Below, piece by piece: positions 8,517 through 17,503 of a stretch of DNA of 64,000 nt. Position numbers and translations under genes: made by a program. The stretch's first letter is position 1. Each line of letters begins with the position of its first letter. Source of the stretch: Methyloprofundus sp. (GTDB lineage: Bacteria > Pseudomonadota > Gammaproteobacteria > Methylococcales > Methylomonadaceae). The stretch spans positions 310,001 to 374,000 of the forward strand of contig AP023240.1 in the NCBI GenBank assembly GCA_016592635.1, in the 5' to 3' direction. Under the pieces are notes generated by a model. The model made no database searches and was not told the origin of the DNA. It was given only the letters and a program-made list of their open reading frames with translations.

Positions 8517-9062
8517 ATGGCTAAATTAATCTTAGGTTTGTTAATTTTAGGTGCTGGATTAGCAATAGGCTTTAATGTAGTTCTAGAGAAAACCAACACT
8601 CTGGATTTCTGTATTTCCTGTCATTCGATGGCAAGTACTGTCTATCCAGAGTATAAACAATCAACCCACTATCAGAACCGTACTGGTGTTCGTGCCGAGT
8701 GTTCTGATTGCCATGTACCTAAGCCTTTTATTCCCAAAATAATCTCTAAAATAAAAGCCAGCGCTGATATTTACCATACAATAATGGGCAGTGTGGATAC
8801 GCCAGAAAAATTTGAGGCGAAACGCTTGCAAATGGCACAACGTGTTTGGAAAACAATGCAAGAAACGGACTCGCGTGAGTGTCGTTCTTGTCATACTAAA
8901 AGTGCTATGGATCCTGCTTTACAAAAACGGCGCGCCCAAACCCAACATCGTGATGCCGAGCAAAATAATGAAACTTGTATTGACTGTCATAAAGGTATTA
9001 CCCATAAAGCAGTACATAAAAACCAAGTAGCCGAGGACGACGAAGCAGGCTTTATGTTGTAG
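8517..9062 (+). CDS. NapC/NirT-family tetraheme quinol dehydrogenase
   Basis: A 181-residue membrane-anchored cytochrome: one N-terminal transmembrane helix (LILGLLILGAGLAIGF) and four heme sites (CISCH, CSDCH, CRSCH, CIDCH) on the periplasmic side. This is the NapC/NirT/CymA architecture, which takes electrons from quinol (or returns them) and passes them to periplasmic cytochromes. It starts 11 bases after the preceding cytochrome gene, so is co-transcribed with it; its ribosome-binding site is weak. In this setting it could act like CymA for the decaheme conduit, for NirK, or for both. Confidence 0.9.
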   Translation: MAKLILGLLILGAGLAIGFNVVLEKTNTLDFCISCHSMASTVYPEYKQSTHYQNRTGVRAECSDCHVPKPFIPKIISKIKASADIYHTIMGSVDTPEKFEAKRLQMAQRVWKTMQETDSRECRSCHTKSAMDPALQKRRAQTQHRDAEQNNETCIDCHKGITHKAVHKNQVAEDDEAGFML

Positions 9063-9227
9063 TGATATAATTTGTGGGAAAGGTTACTATTAATTGACTA
9101 TTTTCAATAGAAAGTACTTTTTGAAACAGGTGCTTAGCTTGCTATGCATCTATTTTAGTGTCTTACTATGGATAAAAATGCATTTAATATGTTTTCCACC
9201 ACCATAACTATATGAATATGCTTAAAT

Positions 9228-10166
9228 ATGCAAACAATAACAAAAATTATATCCTGTGTGTTTTTATTACAATTCAGTTTGTCTGCTTATGCTATAGATT
9301 GGACTAAGGTTGATTCCAAACAAGTGACCTTATTTTACCCAGGACAATCTTCATGGGAGTGGATACTGACTAAGTCAGATCATGGCGGTGCCAAAAATTT
9401 CCGTAAAGGCAAAGGTTGCCGAGAATGTCATGAGGGAGAAGAACAGGATATGGGAAATTTGCTAGTTGCGGGTAAACGACTAGAGCCTAGCCCTATTACA
9501 GGTAAGCGTGGTTTTGTGAGTGTGGGTCTTAAAACAGCCTATGATGATAAAAATTTTTATATGCAATTAACTTGGCAAGAATCAGCTGAAGTTGCCCTTA
9601 AAAAAATGACGCAAAACCAGACGCGAGTGACTATTTTATTTGATGATGGCAGTGTCAGTTCGGTCAAGCGTGGTGGTTGTTGGGCTGCTTGTCATGATGA
9701 TGCCAGTAATATGCCAAGTGCGCAGGCAGGCAAAGAACGCAACTTATATTTAGCAAAATCAAGAACTAAAATAACACGGCAAGGTGGTGCTGAACGTTAT
9801 AAGTCGCCTACTGCGTTAAAATCGATGTTGGATAATGGTATTTTTGTTGAATATTGGCAGGCACAATTAAATGCAGGGCAATTGACGGGGGTGTTGGATG
9901 CTTATCTTGTAGAGAAACGTCATCAGCATGTAGAGCCTAAAGTGACCGCTGTTGCTGAATTAAAGAATGGTGTCTGGGTGGTCGAGATGCGTCGAGAATT
10001 AAGCCCCAATATGTCGGCATACAAAAATATTGAGCCTGGCAAAGTATATAGTTTTGGTGTAGCAATACATGATGCATATAGTCAGGGTCGTAACCACCTT
10101 GTTTCTTTTGGGCATAGTTTTACTTTAGATCAGGGTAAGGCTGACTTTATTGTGTTGAAGCAATAG
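9228..10166 (+). CDS. Secreted heme protein with ethylbenzene-dehydrogenase-type (EB_dh) domain
   Basis: A 312-residue periplasmic protein: signal peptide (to SAYA), an N-terminal c-type heme site (CRECH), then a beta-rich domain like the heme-b/gamma subunit of ethylbenzene dehydrogenase and related type II DMSO-reductase enzymes (GLKTAYDDKNFYMQLTWQ…VTILFDDG…GVAIHDAY). Inside that domain is GGCWAACHDD, a CX3CH motif that could bind a second c-heme with one extra residue between the cysteines. No molybdopterin catalytic subunit lies nearby, so it probably works as an electron carrier within the cytochrome block. Start: ATG at 9228; no strong ribosome-binding site. Confidence 0.78.
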   Translation: MQTITKIISCVFLLQFSLSAYAIDWTKVDSKQVTLFYPGQSSWEWILTKSDHGGAKNFRKGKGCRECHEGEEQDMGNLLVAGKRLEPSPITGKRGFVSVGLKTAYDDKNFYMQLTWQESAEVALKKMTQNQTRVTILFDDGSVSSVKRGGCWAACHDDASNMPSAQAGKERNLYLAKSRTKITRQGGAERYKSPTALKSMLDNGIFVEYWQAQLNAGQLTGVLDAYLVEKRHQHVEPKVTAVAELKNGVWVVEMRRELSPNMSAYKNIEPGKVYSFGVAIHDAYSQGRNHLVSFGHSFTLDQGKADFIVLKQ

Positions 10167-10207
10167 GTGACAGATAAATAAAGTTTATAACATCAGTATG
10201 TTAAATG

Positions 10208-10350
10208 CTCGTCATGCCCGAAGTCTTTTTATTGAAAATCTATTCGCGCAGTAGATTATTGCTAAAGCTTGCGCTTGGCTTGACTGGGTCGCATGTAGGA
10301 ATGACAGGATTTATGACTTTAGGGTATCAATATATTGAGATTAGTATAAG
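10208..10350. repeat. Dispersed palindromic repeat, copy A (degenerate)
   Basis: Core starting CGTCATGCCCGAAGTCTTTT and ending AGGAATGACAGG, followed by the arm TTAGGGTATCAATATATTGAG. The same core recurs at about 37920-37998 and 60084-60160, and the same arm at the copy near 37.9 kb. This copy has lost most internal symmetry. It fills the gap between the EB_dh cytochrome and the decaheme gene and may separate them into two transcripts. Confidence 0.7.
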
Positions 10351-10459
10351 TTGCTGGTAATGATTCCTTCACTGGAGTGTGATGGATAATAAATCAAACA
10401 CATTATTTTCTTTAAATTTCTTACAAGGATGTATGCTATGAAGGCAGTTTATTCTTGTT

Positions 10460-11386
10460 ATGCTAAAAAAATATTTCCTATGTTTGCTCTTATTGCTGCT
10501 GCCTTTTATAGCGGTAGCTGAGGCAGATCAGCACGAGCCACAATATGCAAAGCGCGGTGCATCCACTTGCCTTAAGTGTCATGATGAATTGCCGATTACT
10601 TTAATTTATCAAACCCCCCATGCGCAACAAGCGGATGCCAATACTCCCTTTGCGCAACATGAATGTGAAAGTTGTCATGGCGCTAGTCCGCAGCATATTC
10701 CAACGCCATTAGAAGGGGAGCAAAAGCCTACCCCTACTGTGGTGTTTGGCCAGCAAAGTGTTACCCCAATAGCGCAACAAAATCAGCAATGTCTTAATTG
10801 TCACCAGCAAGGTTTACGTATGCACTGGCAAGGTAGTCAGCATCAAGCTTCTGACTTGGCTTGTGCCTCTTGCCATAAAATTCATATCCGCAAAGATAAT
10901 GTCTTGGTCAAACAAAATCAGGCTGATGTTTGCTTTACTTGTCACAGTGAGCAACGCGCACAACTGTATCGCCGCTCACGGCACCCTATCAAAGAAGCAA
11001 AAGTTATTTGTAGCGATTGCCATAACCCGCATGGTTCTACTGGTGAAAAATTATTAGTGGAAAATACCATTAATGAGACTTGCTATCGCTGCCATCAAGA
11101 GAAACGTGGCCCATTTCTTTGGGAGCACCCACCGGCACAGGAAGATTGTAGTATTTGTCATACTCCGCATGGTGCAACTCAGCCTAGCTTATTAAAAACC
11201 CGAGCACCGTTCCTCTGTCAGCAATGCCATTCTGGCGTTGAGTCCTTACATACTAATGTTTTATATGATGGCAGTGGCGTGAGTTCGCGTGCAGGACAAA
11301 GTCGTTTATTGGCAAAAAGCTGTTTAAATTGTCATAGTAATATTCATGGTTCTAACCACGCCTCTGGTGTGCGCTTTGATAGGTAG
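10460..11386 (+). CDS. Decaheme c-type cytochrome, MtrA/PioA/DmsE family
   Basis: A 308-residue periplasmic cytochrome with a signal peptide and exactly ten CxxCH sites in two pentaheme halves (CLKCH, CESCH, CLNCH, CASCH, CFTCH, then CSDCH, CYRCH, CSICH, CQQCH, CLNCH). This count and length are those of MtrA, MtoA, PioA and DmsE, which thread through an MtrB-type porin and carry electrons across the outer membrane. The porin gene follows after 3 bases. Known systems run outward (metal or DMSO reduction) or inward (iron oxidation). No MtrC-type surface cytochrome is seen, as in Fe(II)-oxidising PioAB/MtoAB. The ATG at 10460 lacks a ribosome-binding site. Confidence 0.93.
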   Translation: MLKKYFLCLLLLLLPFIAVAEADQHEPQYAKRGASTCLKCHDELPITLIYQTPHAQQADANTPFAQHECESCHGASPQHIPTPLEGEQKPTPTVVFGQQSVTPIAQQNQQCLNCHQQGLRMHWQGSQHQASDLACASCHKIHIRKDNVLVKQNQADVCFTCHSEQRAQLYRRSRHPIKEAKVICSDCHNPHGSTGEKLLVENTINETCYRCHQEKRGPFLWEHPPAQEDCSICHTPHGATQPSLLKTRAPFLCQQCHSGVESLHTNVLYDGSGVSSRAGQSRLLAKSCLNCHSNIHGSNHASGVRFDR

Positions 11387-11389
11387 ATC

Positions 11390-13654
11390 ATGAAGCTTAT
11401 TAATTGTAATGCAGCCACGGCAATATTTTTGGCTAGTCTATTTTGTGTATCAGTCGCCCGCGCAGAAGAAGATGATTTTATGCTGGATGATGACGATAGT
11501 TTTATGTTGGAAGGTGATGAGGCGGAGGATATTGAGGAGCATAGCTACAGCAGTTACATTGAATTTGGTGGCCTATATTCAAGTAGTGATTCGGCTAAAT
11601 TTGGCGAATATACCGGCTTAGATCAACAGCCAGGTTTTGTGATTGGTAACTTTAATATTCAACAGCGTGCTGCCTATGATAGTGAAGGTACTGAGTTTTG
11701 GCAGATTACTGGAACTGACTTGGGTTTGGATTCACGCTCTGTGCAAGCTGAGTATGGCAAGCAAGGTCATTTTCGCTTGTTCTTTGAGTATGATCAGCTA
11801 CCACATAATCAACTGGTTAATGCGCGTACCCCTTTTAATGGTGTAGGCACCGAGCATTTGCAATTGCCTGATACTTGGGTGTCAGGTGCGACGACCGCAG
11901 AGATGACTTTATTGAATGATAGTTTGCATCATGTTGCAATAGGCACGGAGCGGCGTAAATATAATGGTGGTTTTTCCTTGGCCTTGAGCAAAACATGGAA
12001 TGTTAAAATGCTTATACAGCATGAGGATAAAGACGGTCTGACTGCAACAGGGGGAGTGATGGGAGTTTCCGGCTTTAACCCTTTAGCGATTGTTGCCCCG
12101 AAACCAATTGATCAGGAAACTAATGAAGTGGATATGTCGCTAGCCTATAACGGTGATGCGGCTCAAGTTGAATTACGCTATCACTTATCTTTATTTGATA
12201 ACCATATCGACTCCTTTAGCTGGCAAAATCCGTATCAATTGCGATTACCTTCCGCAGCGGGGTATCTAGATAGCGTAGGTGGGTTATCGGTAGACCCTGA
12301 TAATCAGTCGCATAAAATTAGTTTATCAGGTGCTTATCGTTTGGCGGCAACAACACGCTTAAGTGGTAATTTTTCCTATGGCCTGATGCGGCAAGATAAT
12401 CAGCGTATCAATTATACAATCAACCCTTCTTTAGCCGTTGATGCACCACTGACCGGGCAAAATACACAACTAGATGCTGAGACTTGGCATGCTGGTTTAG
12501 TGTTTACCGCAGCGCCCATTAAAAATGTATCGATTCGTAGTAGTTATGTCTATGATCAGCGTCATAATAGCAACGCGATCAATGATTATGCGGTGCTAAG
12601 AAATGATTCAGAAAATCAGATTACCCAGTTAAACAGTCAAACGATTCGTGCTAATTTGCCTTATGGGCGTACACAGCACAAATTTAAATTGGCTAGTGAT
12701 TATCGATTTTTACCCAAGAATAAAATAACTATTGGCTATATTTATGAAGGCAATGAGCGTGATTATGCTGAAGTAGAACGCACTGATGAGCATACGGCGC
12801 ACATTAAGCTCGCATCTAACCCACTGCGTGGCGTGAGCAGTTGGCTTAAATATGAATACAGTGCGCGCAATGCGACTGATTATCAAGGTGATGCAACGTA
12901 CTTGGCCAGTCATACTGAACAGTATTTAGCCACCGTACCTGAGTCGCTACGTTTTGAAAATGACCCGTTAATCAGGCAATATAATCTTGCGGATAGGCAG
13001 CGCAATAAAGTCAGCTTTGCGCTCACTTGGATGGTACTGGAATCTTTAAGTGTTGGCTTGAATGGACGTTACACGCAAGATGATTACTTGCATAGTGAAT
13101 TAGGGTTAACTGACTCAGAAAATTTTAACGGTACTGTGGATATTAATTACAGCTTGAATGCAGAATTAAACCTACATGGATTTTATAGCTATGAATATTT
13201 GCAAAACCAGCAAACAGGCTATGAACGAGTTTCCAACCTAGAAACTTTAGTCCCTCGTGATCCAGATAAGTTTTGGCGCGTGGATAGCGTTGATAAAGTA
13301 CATACCGTAGGAGCAGGGCTAGAGTGGCAGGTGATTAAGAATGTATTGGATCTGCAATTGGATTACACTTTTTCTGATGCGTTAACCAGTACGGGAACCG
13401 AACAACAGAATGTGGCTGATACACCGCTACCAGATTTAACAACCGTACTACATAGTATTAATGTAAGTGCTAATTATCAGCTGTTGGAAAATATGCGCTT
13501 GCAACTCAGTTATCGCTTTGAATCTTGGCAAACAGATGATTTTGCCTTAGATAATATCGTACCTGATAGTATTAATGAGGTGCTGAGTCTAGGCAATAGT
13601 AGCCCTGATTATGATGCGCATGTGGTGGGTGTTAGTGCTTTTTATGAGTTTTAG
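11390..13654 (+). CDS. MtrB/PioB-family outer-membrane porin
   Basis: A 754-residue outer-membrane beta-barrel: signal peptide (to VARA), an acidic linker (EEDDFMLDDDDSFMLEGDEAED), then alternating amphipathic strands over the whole length and a C-terminal strand ending in Phe (VVGVSAFYEF) as needed for BAM-dependent insertion. Motifs such as GLDSRSVQAEYGKQGHFRLFFEYDQLPHN match the MtrB/PioB family. In those systems the barrel sheathes the decaheme cytochrome. It is directly downstream of, and coupled to, that gene. The paired N-terminal cysteines of Shewanella MtrB are absent. Length is within the family range. Confidence 0.93.
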   Translation: MKLINCNAATAIFLASLFCVSVARAEEDDFMLDDDDSFMLEGDEAEDIEEHSYSSYIEFGGLYSSSDSAKFGEYTGLDQQPGFVIGNFNIQQRAAYDSEGTEFWQITGTDLGLDSRSVQAEYGKQGHFRLFFEYDQLPHNQLVNARTPFNGVGTEHLQLPDTWVSGATTAEMTLLNDSLHHVAIGTERRKYNGGFSLALSKTWNVKMLIQHEDKDGLTATGGVMGVSGFNPLAIVAPKPIDQETNEVDMSLAYNGDAAQVELRYHLSLFDNHIDSFSWQNPYQLRLPSAAGYLDSVGGLSVDPDNQSHKISLSGAYRLAATTRLSGNFSYGLMRQDNQRINYTINPSLAVDAPLTGQNTQLDAETWHAGLVFTAAPIKNVSIRSSYVYDQRHNSNAINDYAVLRNDSENQITQLNSQTIRANLPYGRTQHKFKLASDYRFLPKNKITIGYIYEGNERDYAEVERTDEHTAHIKLASNPLRGVSSWLKYEYSARNATDYQGDATYLASHTEQYLATVPESLRFENDPLIRQYNLADRQRNKVSFALTWMVLESLSVGLNGRYTQDDYLHSELGLTDSENFNGTVDINYSLNAELNLHGFYSYEYLQNQQTGYERVSNLETLVPRDPDKFWRVDSVDKVHTVGAGLEWQVIKNVLDLQLDYTFSDALTSTGTEQQNVADTPLPDLTTVLHSINVSANYQLLENMRLQLSYRFESWQTDDFALDNIVPDSINEVLSLGNSSPDYDAHVVGVSAFYEF

Positions 13655-13712
13655 TGGTATTGCTAGTATTATGCTTGGGTACTTAAGTTAGGGTATGAAC
13701 ATTGACATCCAG

Positions 13713-13745
13713 TCATGATGTATTACAGTTGGTAATACATCATGA
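13713..13745 (+). promoter_or_regulatory. Perfect 14-bp inverted repeat, antitoxin operator candidate
   Basis: TCATGATGTATTAC (13713-13726) and GTAATACATCATGA (13732-13745) are perfect complements around a 5-base spacer, ending 13 bases ahead of the RHH gene's start. Such sites upstream of RHH antitoxins are bound by the antitoxin. The operator is pristine even though the downstream pair is damaged. Confidence 0.7.
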
Positions 13746-13758
13746 TATGGAGAATAAA

Positions 13759-14193
13759 ATGATTACTCTTAGACTTGACCCGAAGCTGGAACAAAATATT
13801 AATAATGTTGCTGCTCAAATGGGGATTAGTAGATCAGAGCTAATGCGCAGAAGTATTACTGAGTTTATAAGAACCAATAAAAGTGAACTAATAACAACGC
13901 TGGCTTCAATGACAGAAGTATTGCATTTACTCGATTTCAATAGGAATGCCCAAATTGATTTTTTAGCTTGGGCAAATGCAGGGGCAATTGCGATAGAGCC
14001 AATAACGATTGGTGATTTGTTAAAAATAAAAAACCTCACTATCAAGTATGCCGATTTACCAATGGATTTTGCAGATGCTTGCCTTGTATTTTTAGGTGAA
14101 AAATTAAATATAAATAAGGTTGCGACTATTGATAGAGATTTTGATATTTTTAGGTTAAATGGCAAGCAGCCCTTCACAACGTTTATACAATGA
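13759..14193 (+). pseudogene. Fused RHH antitoxin / truncated PIN-domain toxin remnant
   Basis: One 144-residue frame holds two partial proteins. Residues 1-40 are a ribbon-helix-helix antitoxin (MITLRLDPKLEQNINNVAA…SELMRRSITEFI). From about residue 45 it continues as a VapC-like PIN domain (ITTLASMTEVLHLLDF… then ADLPMDFADACLVFLGEKLNINKVATIDRDFDIFR) retaining the late acidic residues. The first PIN strand with its metal-binding Asp (normally near hDTxxL) is missing, so nuclease activity is unlikely. A deletion joining antitoxin start to toxin body explains this. GGAG sits 6 bases before the ATG at 13759. The RHH part may still bind the palindrome upstream. Confidence 0.7.
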
Positions 14194-14249
14194 TAAAAGC
14201 AACTATTTTTCTATGCGGTGCTCCCCTATAGCAATGCAACGGTGCCTTT

Positions 14250-14486
14250 ATGGAGTTTAAATTAGGAACAGGTAACTGGCTAAATAAGCCTGAGTTTTGT
14301 TCGATAGGCCCAGACTCGGTTATCATCAAAACAACAGCTAAAACTGATTTATGGCAACGTTCATATTACGGGTTTAGGAATGATAATGCCCCCGTATTGC
14401 AATTCCAAAGTGACGCTAAAAATGTTACTCATGCAATTTTTGTAGACAATTTTTTCAGTATCCCTCCTCTAAAATTATTTAATTAA
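14250..14486 (+). pseudogene. Fragment of a DUF1349-like (concanavalin-like) protein
   Basis: A 78-codon frame whose first 50 residues (WLNKPEFCSIGPDSVIIKTTAKTDLWQ, then RSYYGFRNDNAPVLQF) resemble the N-terminus of DUF1349 proteins, which are normally near 200 residues with a concanavalin-A-like fold. The rest is missing and the final residues look unrelated. It lies just upstream of the ISNCY insertion in a degraded stretch that also includes the toxin-antitoxin remnant. Function lost. Confidence 0.5.
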
Positions 14487-14711
14487 TTTTCCAATAGCTT
14501 TTTTCTGTCTATAAGTTTCTTACTAAATTTTAATAAACCTTTCGAGCCTAGGTGCAAAAAATTCTGTTACCAATGGTGTTGATTAGAGTGGCAACAGGCA
14601 TTAGAAATACAAAGCGTGTTCTAAAGCCTTTATACAGATAACTTGCCTATAAAAAGTTTTGTTGTAATAGCACGACAAAAAATGCTTAGCTTTTACAAAA
14701 ATAAACCTAAT

Positions 14712-16602
14712 TAGTGCTTGAACGATAATTAATAATATCATTTAAATTCAGTACCTTATGATATAATATCATCATTGAAGATTCAAAAAAAGCCATTTTA
14801 GCCTTAACCACCAAAAACAGGTAACTAATTGTTATAAAACAAACAATAATCCTGATAAATGTGATCGGCAATTGCCGAGCCTTCAATGACACACTTATTT
14901 CATCAAATCTTCGCCACCAAAAATCTCATGAGAAACGTCATTTCTTCACAGTTGGAATTCGGGCAAATTGATATTGCTCATATCAATATTGACGTGACAT
15001 CACGTGATGATATTTCACTCATTTTGCTTGGATTGCAGCATATCTATACGACGGCCTCTCTAAAAAAAGCCGTTTTCAAAATATTGCAGGAGATCATTCC
15101 TCACAAAGGCAAAAAAGAGAGCGATGAAACGGAGGCGGTATCTGCTAATAAAGGTCGTCCCGGCATGGAGCAATGGAGCATTCTGGTTTTGGGCACCCTG
15201 CGTTTGGCTCTCAATGCCGACTATGACCGCATACAGGAACTGGCCAACCAACATAGAACCCTCAGGATGATGCTGGGGTTGGGTGATTTTGACGATAAAA
15301 GCTATCGACTGCAAACCCTGAAAGATAATTTGAAATTATTTACCCCCGACATCATGGAGCGCATTAATCTGGAAGTCATTCGAGCCGGGCATCAATTGCT
15401 TGGTTTAAACGAAAGTACTTCGATTCAAGGGCGCTGTGATTCATTTGTCCTCAAAACGGATGTCCACTTCCCGACAGACATCAATTTGCTGCATGATGCA
15501 ATCAGGGTATTGGTGCGCCAGTGCCTTTATTGGAGCAAGGATTATTATCTGCCGGATTGGCGGCAGCATAAACATAACTTGGCCCGGTTCAAGAAACAGT
15601 ATCGAAAAATACAAAGACTGCGCCACTCCACCTCTCGGGACGAAACTAAAAAACAGCTCAAAGCGGATGAGATTATTAAAGCACACCGGCTTTATATTGA
15701 CTTGGCGCAGGTATTCCTGGATCGGGCCATTGTCAGTTATGACTTATTAAAAGGAACCCATGCAGTTTCCGAGATTTTGCTTGAGGACATGAAAACGTTC
15801 CGTTTGCACGGGGAGCGTCAAATCAACCAAATCAGACGACGCGTCATTGAGGGAGAAAAAATCCCTCATGATGAAAAGGTATTTTCATTATTTCAGCCGC
15901 ATACCGAATGGATCAAAAAAGGCAAGGCAGGTATCCCTGTTGAATTGGGTGTACGCGTTTGCATCCTGGAAGACGATCATGGCTTCATCCTTCATCATAA
16001 GGTCATGCAAAAAGAAACCGATGACAAAATAGCCGTCGAGATGGTCAAGGCAACACAAGAAAAATTTCCCAAACTGAATGCATGCAGTTTTGATAAAGGG
16101 TTTCATAGCAAAGCCAACCAAAGTGGCCTGAAGGAAATATTGGATCAGGTTACTTTGCCGAAAAAAGGCAAGCTATCCGTTGCAGATAAAGAACATGAAT
16201 ATGCCGAAGAATTCAAGCAGGCCAAAAAGAAACATTCTGCGGTCGAATCGGCCATTAATGCATTGCAGGTTCATGGATTGAGCAAATGTCGTGACCATGG
16301 TATCGAGGCATTTGAACGCTATGCGGCACTCGCCATTTTAGCTGGAAACATTCAGCAAGTGGGAGCAATCAAACGCACCATTGAAAGGAAGCGACTAATA
16401 AAACAAAACAGGAAAGTGGCTTAAATTTTCAAAAATTGTTATTACCGAGGGATAGGTACGCCCAAAAAATGGAAAAGCCTTCATTTTTATAAAAATAGTT
16501 CGCTCATATAAATTATTATTAATTTTCAAATCATGATTCGAAAATTTTCTGCTGAATTCGAAGTGAATTTTAATAAAAAATGACTTTTTCGTTCAGGCAC
16601 TA
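14712..16602 (+). mobile_element. ISNCY-type insertion sequence, copy 1
   Basis: A 1891-bp element bounded by near-perfect terminal inverted repeats (TAGTGCTTGAACGA at the left, TAGTGCCTGAACGA read inward from the right) and carrying one transposase gene. The same 1891-bp unit recurs at 50138-52028 in the same orientation with only scattered base changes, which fixes both ends. No convincing target duplication was seen. Confidence 0.9.
14886..16424 (+). CDS. ISNCY-family transposase (ISDol1-like)
   Basis: A 512-residue DDE-type transposase. Recognisable blocks are DSFVLKTDVHFPTDINLLHDAIRVL (first Asp region), EKVFSLFQPHTEWIKKGKAGIPVELGVRV, ACSFDKGFHSKANQ (second Asp region) and HSAVESAINALQVHGLSKCRDHG (final Glu region), the arrangement of ISNCY/ISDol1-type enzymes. 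It differs from the second copy by a few residues (for example Ser for Pro near residue 43 and Ala for Thr near residue 109). Open and full length, so likely active. Confidence 0.85.
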   Translation: MTHLFHQIFATKNLMRNVISSQLEFGQIDIAHINIDVTSRDDISLILLGLQHIYTTASLKKAVFKILQEIIPHKGKKESDETEAVSANKGRPGMEQWSILVLGTLRLALNADYDRIQELANQHRTLRMMLGLGDFDDKSYRLQTLKDNLKLFTPDIMERINLEVIRAGHQLLGLNESTSIQGRCDSFVLKTDVHFPTDINLLHDAIRVLVRQCLYWSKDYYLPDWRQHKHNLARFKKQYRKIQRLRHSTSRDETKKQLKADEIIKAHRLYIDLAQVFLDRAIVSYDLLKGTHAVSEILLEDMKTFRLHGERQINQIRRRVIEGEKIPHDEKVFSLFQPHTEWIKKGKAGIPVELGVRVCILEDDHGFILHHKVMQKETDDKIAVEMVKATQEKFPKLNACSFDKGFHSKANQSGLKEILDQVTLPKKGKLSVADKEHEYAEEFKQAKKKHSAVESAINALQVHGLSKCRDHGIEAFERYAALAILAGNIQQVGAIKRTIERKRLIKQNRKVA

Positions 16603-16941
16603 ATTAATTACAGTAGATTGCAGAGTTTTTTAGTGCAGGTAACAGAGTACCTACCTCTTAAAAAGTTAATTTTTTTATGGTTTTTAATGATTTGTCTGCT
16701 GCGAGAGACACTTTTGTTCGTTAATTAAGAGTGTTTTACTCTCTAATGCCATAAGCATAAGCGTTCATCCCCTACTTATTATGTTTTATCAGTAAATGGC
16801 ATACCAATTGCATTCCATTGCCATACAGCAGAGTAAATAATAACCGTGTTCATTCCTTAAAAAGGAAGATATGCAGTTTTAGGGGAGAGTGATATTTAAG
16901 TCTCACTCCTTATTATAATTATAACGATCAAAGGAAATTTC
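16603..16941. other. Intergenic region upstream of the FccAB-like genes
   Basis: About 340 bases with no gene. It holds a short palindrome TTCCTT/AAGGAA (16853-16867) and a GGAGAGTGA…TCACTCC near-inverted repeat shortly before the cytochrome gene, which may be promoter-proximal. The start codon at 16942 follows AAGGAA. Confidence 0.3.
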
Positions 16942-17442
16942 ATGATAAACCAAATAAAAAAACTAAAACTAATTATCTGGGCAGGTTTGTTCTTGCTTAT
17001 ATATAGCGCTATTGGAATTGTTCAAGCAATTGATGTAGTTGACCCAGTAAGAGTTATGGCTGCTCAATGTTCGCAATGTCACGGTATGGAGGGTAATAGC
17101 TCTGAAGGTTTTGATGACCTGAATGGAATGCCATATGACGAAATATATGATGAGCTAACAGAAGTGCCAAGTGGGGAAGGTGATGAGTTAATGCACTTTC
17201 AGGGGCATGGTTATACCGATGATCAAAAAAAGGATTTAGCAGCCTATTTTTCTGGGCAAACTAAAGTGAATGATGGCGGTTCAGAGGAAGATGCAAAAGA
17301 CTCTGAAGATGAAGTAGATGAAGTGGATGAAGTGGATGAAGTGGATGAAGTGGATGAAGTGGATGAAGCGGCTCCTGTAGAGTCAGTAGAAGATGAAGAA
17401 GATGAAGATGAAGAAGACGACGACGACGAAGAGGATGATTAA
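16942..17442 (+). CDS. Monoheme cytochrome c with acidic repeat tail (FccA-like partner)
   Basis: A 166-residue protein: N-terminal membrane segment or signal (LIIWAGLFLLIYSAIGIVQA), one heme site (CSQCHGMEGNS), a short class I cytochrome core (to YFSGQ), then about 70 residues made almost entirely of Asp, Glu and Val. The tail includes seven DE[VA] units and a run of Asp/Glu at the end. Lying 61 bases upstream of fccB it is the likely cytochrome subunit of flavocytochrome c sulfide dehydrogenase. The classic FccA is diheme; this has a single CxxCH. The acidic tail may dock basic electron-accepting cytochromes. Confidence 0.8.
   Translation: MINQIKKLKLIIWAGLFLLIYSAIGIVQAIDVVDPVRVMAAQCSQCHGMEGNSSEGFDDLNGMPYDEIYDELTEVPSGEGDELMHFQGHGYTDDQKKDLAAYFSGQTKVNDGGSEEDAKDSEDEVDEVDEVDEVDEVDEVDEAAPVESVEDEEDEDEEDDDDEEDD
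17308..17370 (+). repeat. 9-bp tandem repeat in the cytochrome tail
   Basis: Seven units of GATGAAGTG, in frame, with one silent change in unit 1 and GCG closing unit 7, encoding DEV x6 then DEA. Near-identical units suggest recent slippage, so copy number may vary among strains without breaking the frame. Confidence 0.9.
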
Positions 17443-17503
17443 AATTTTATATTAATGGCTCTATTGATAAGCAAATTTTACTAAATACTCTAAGGAAATA
17501 ACT

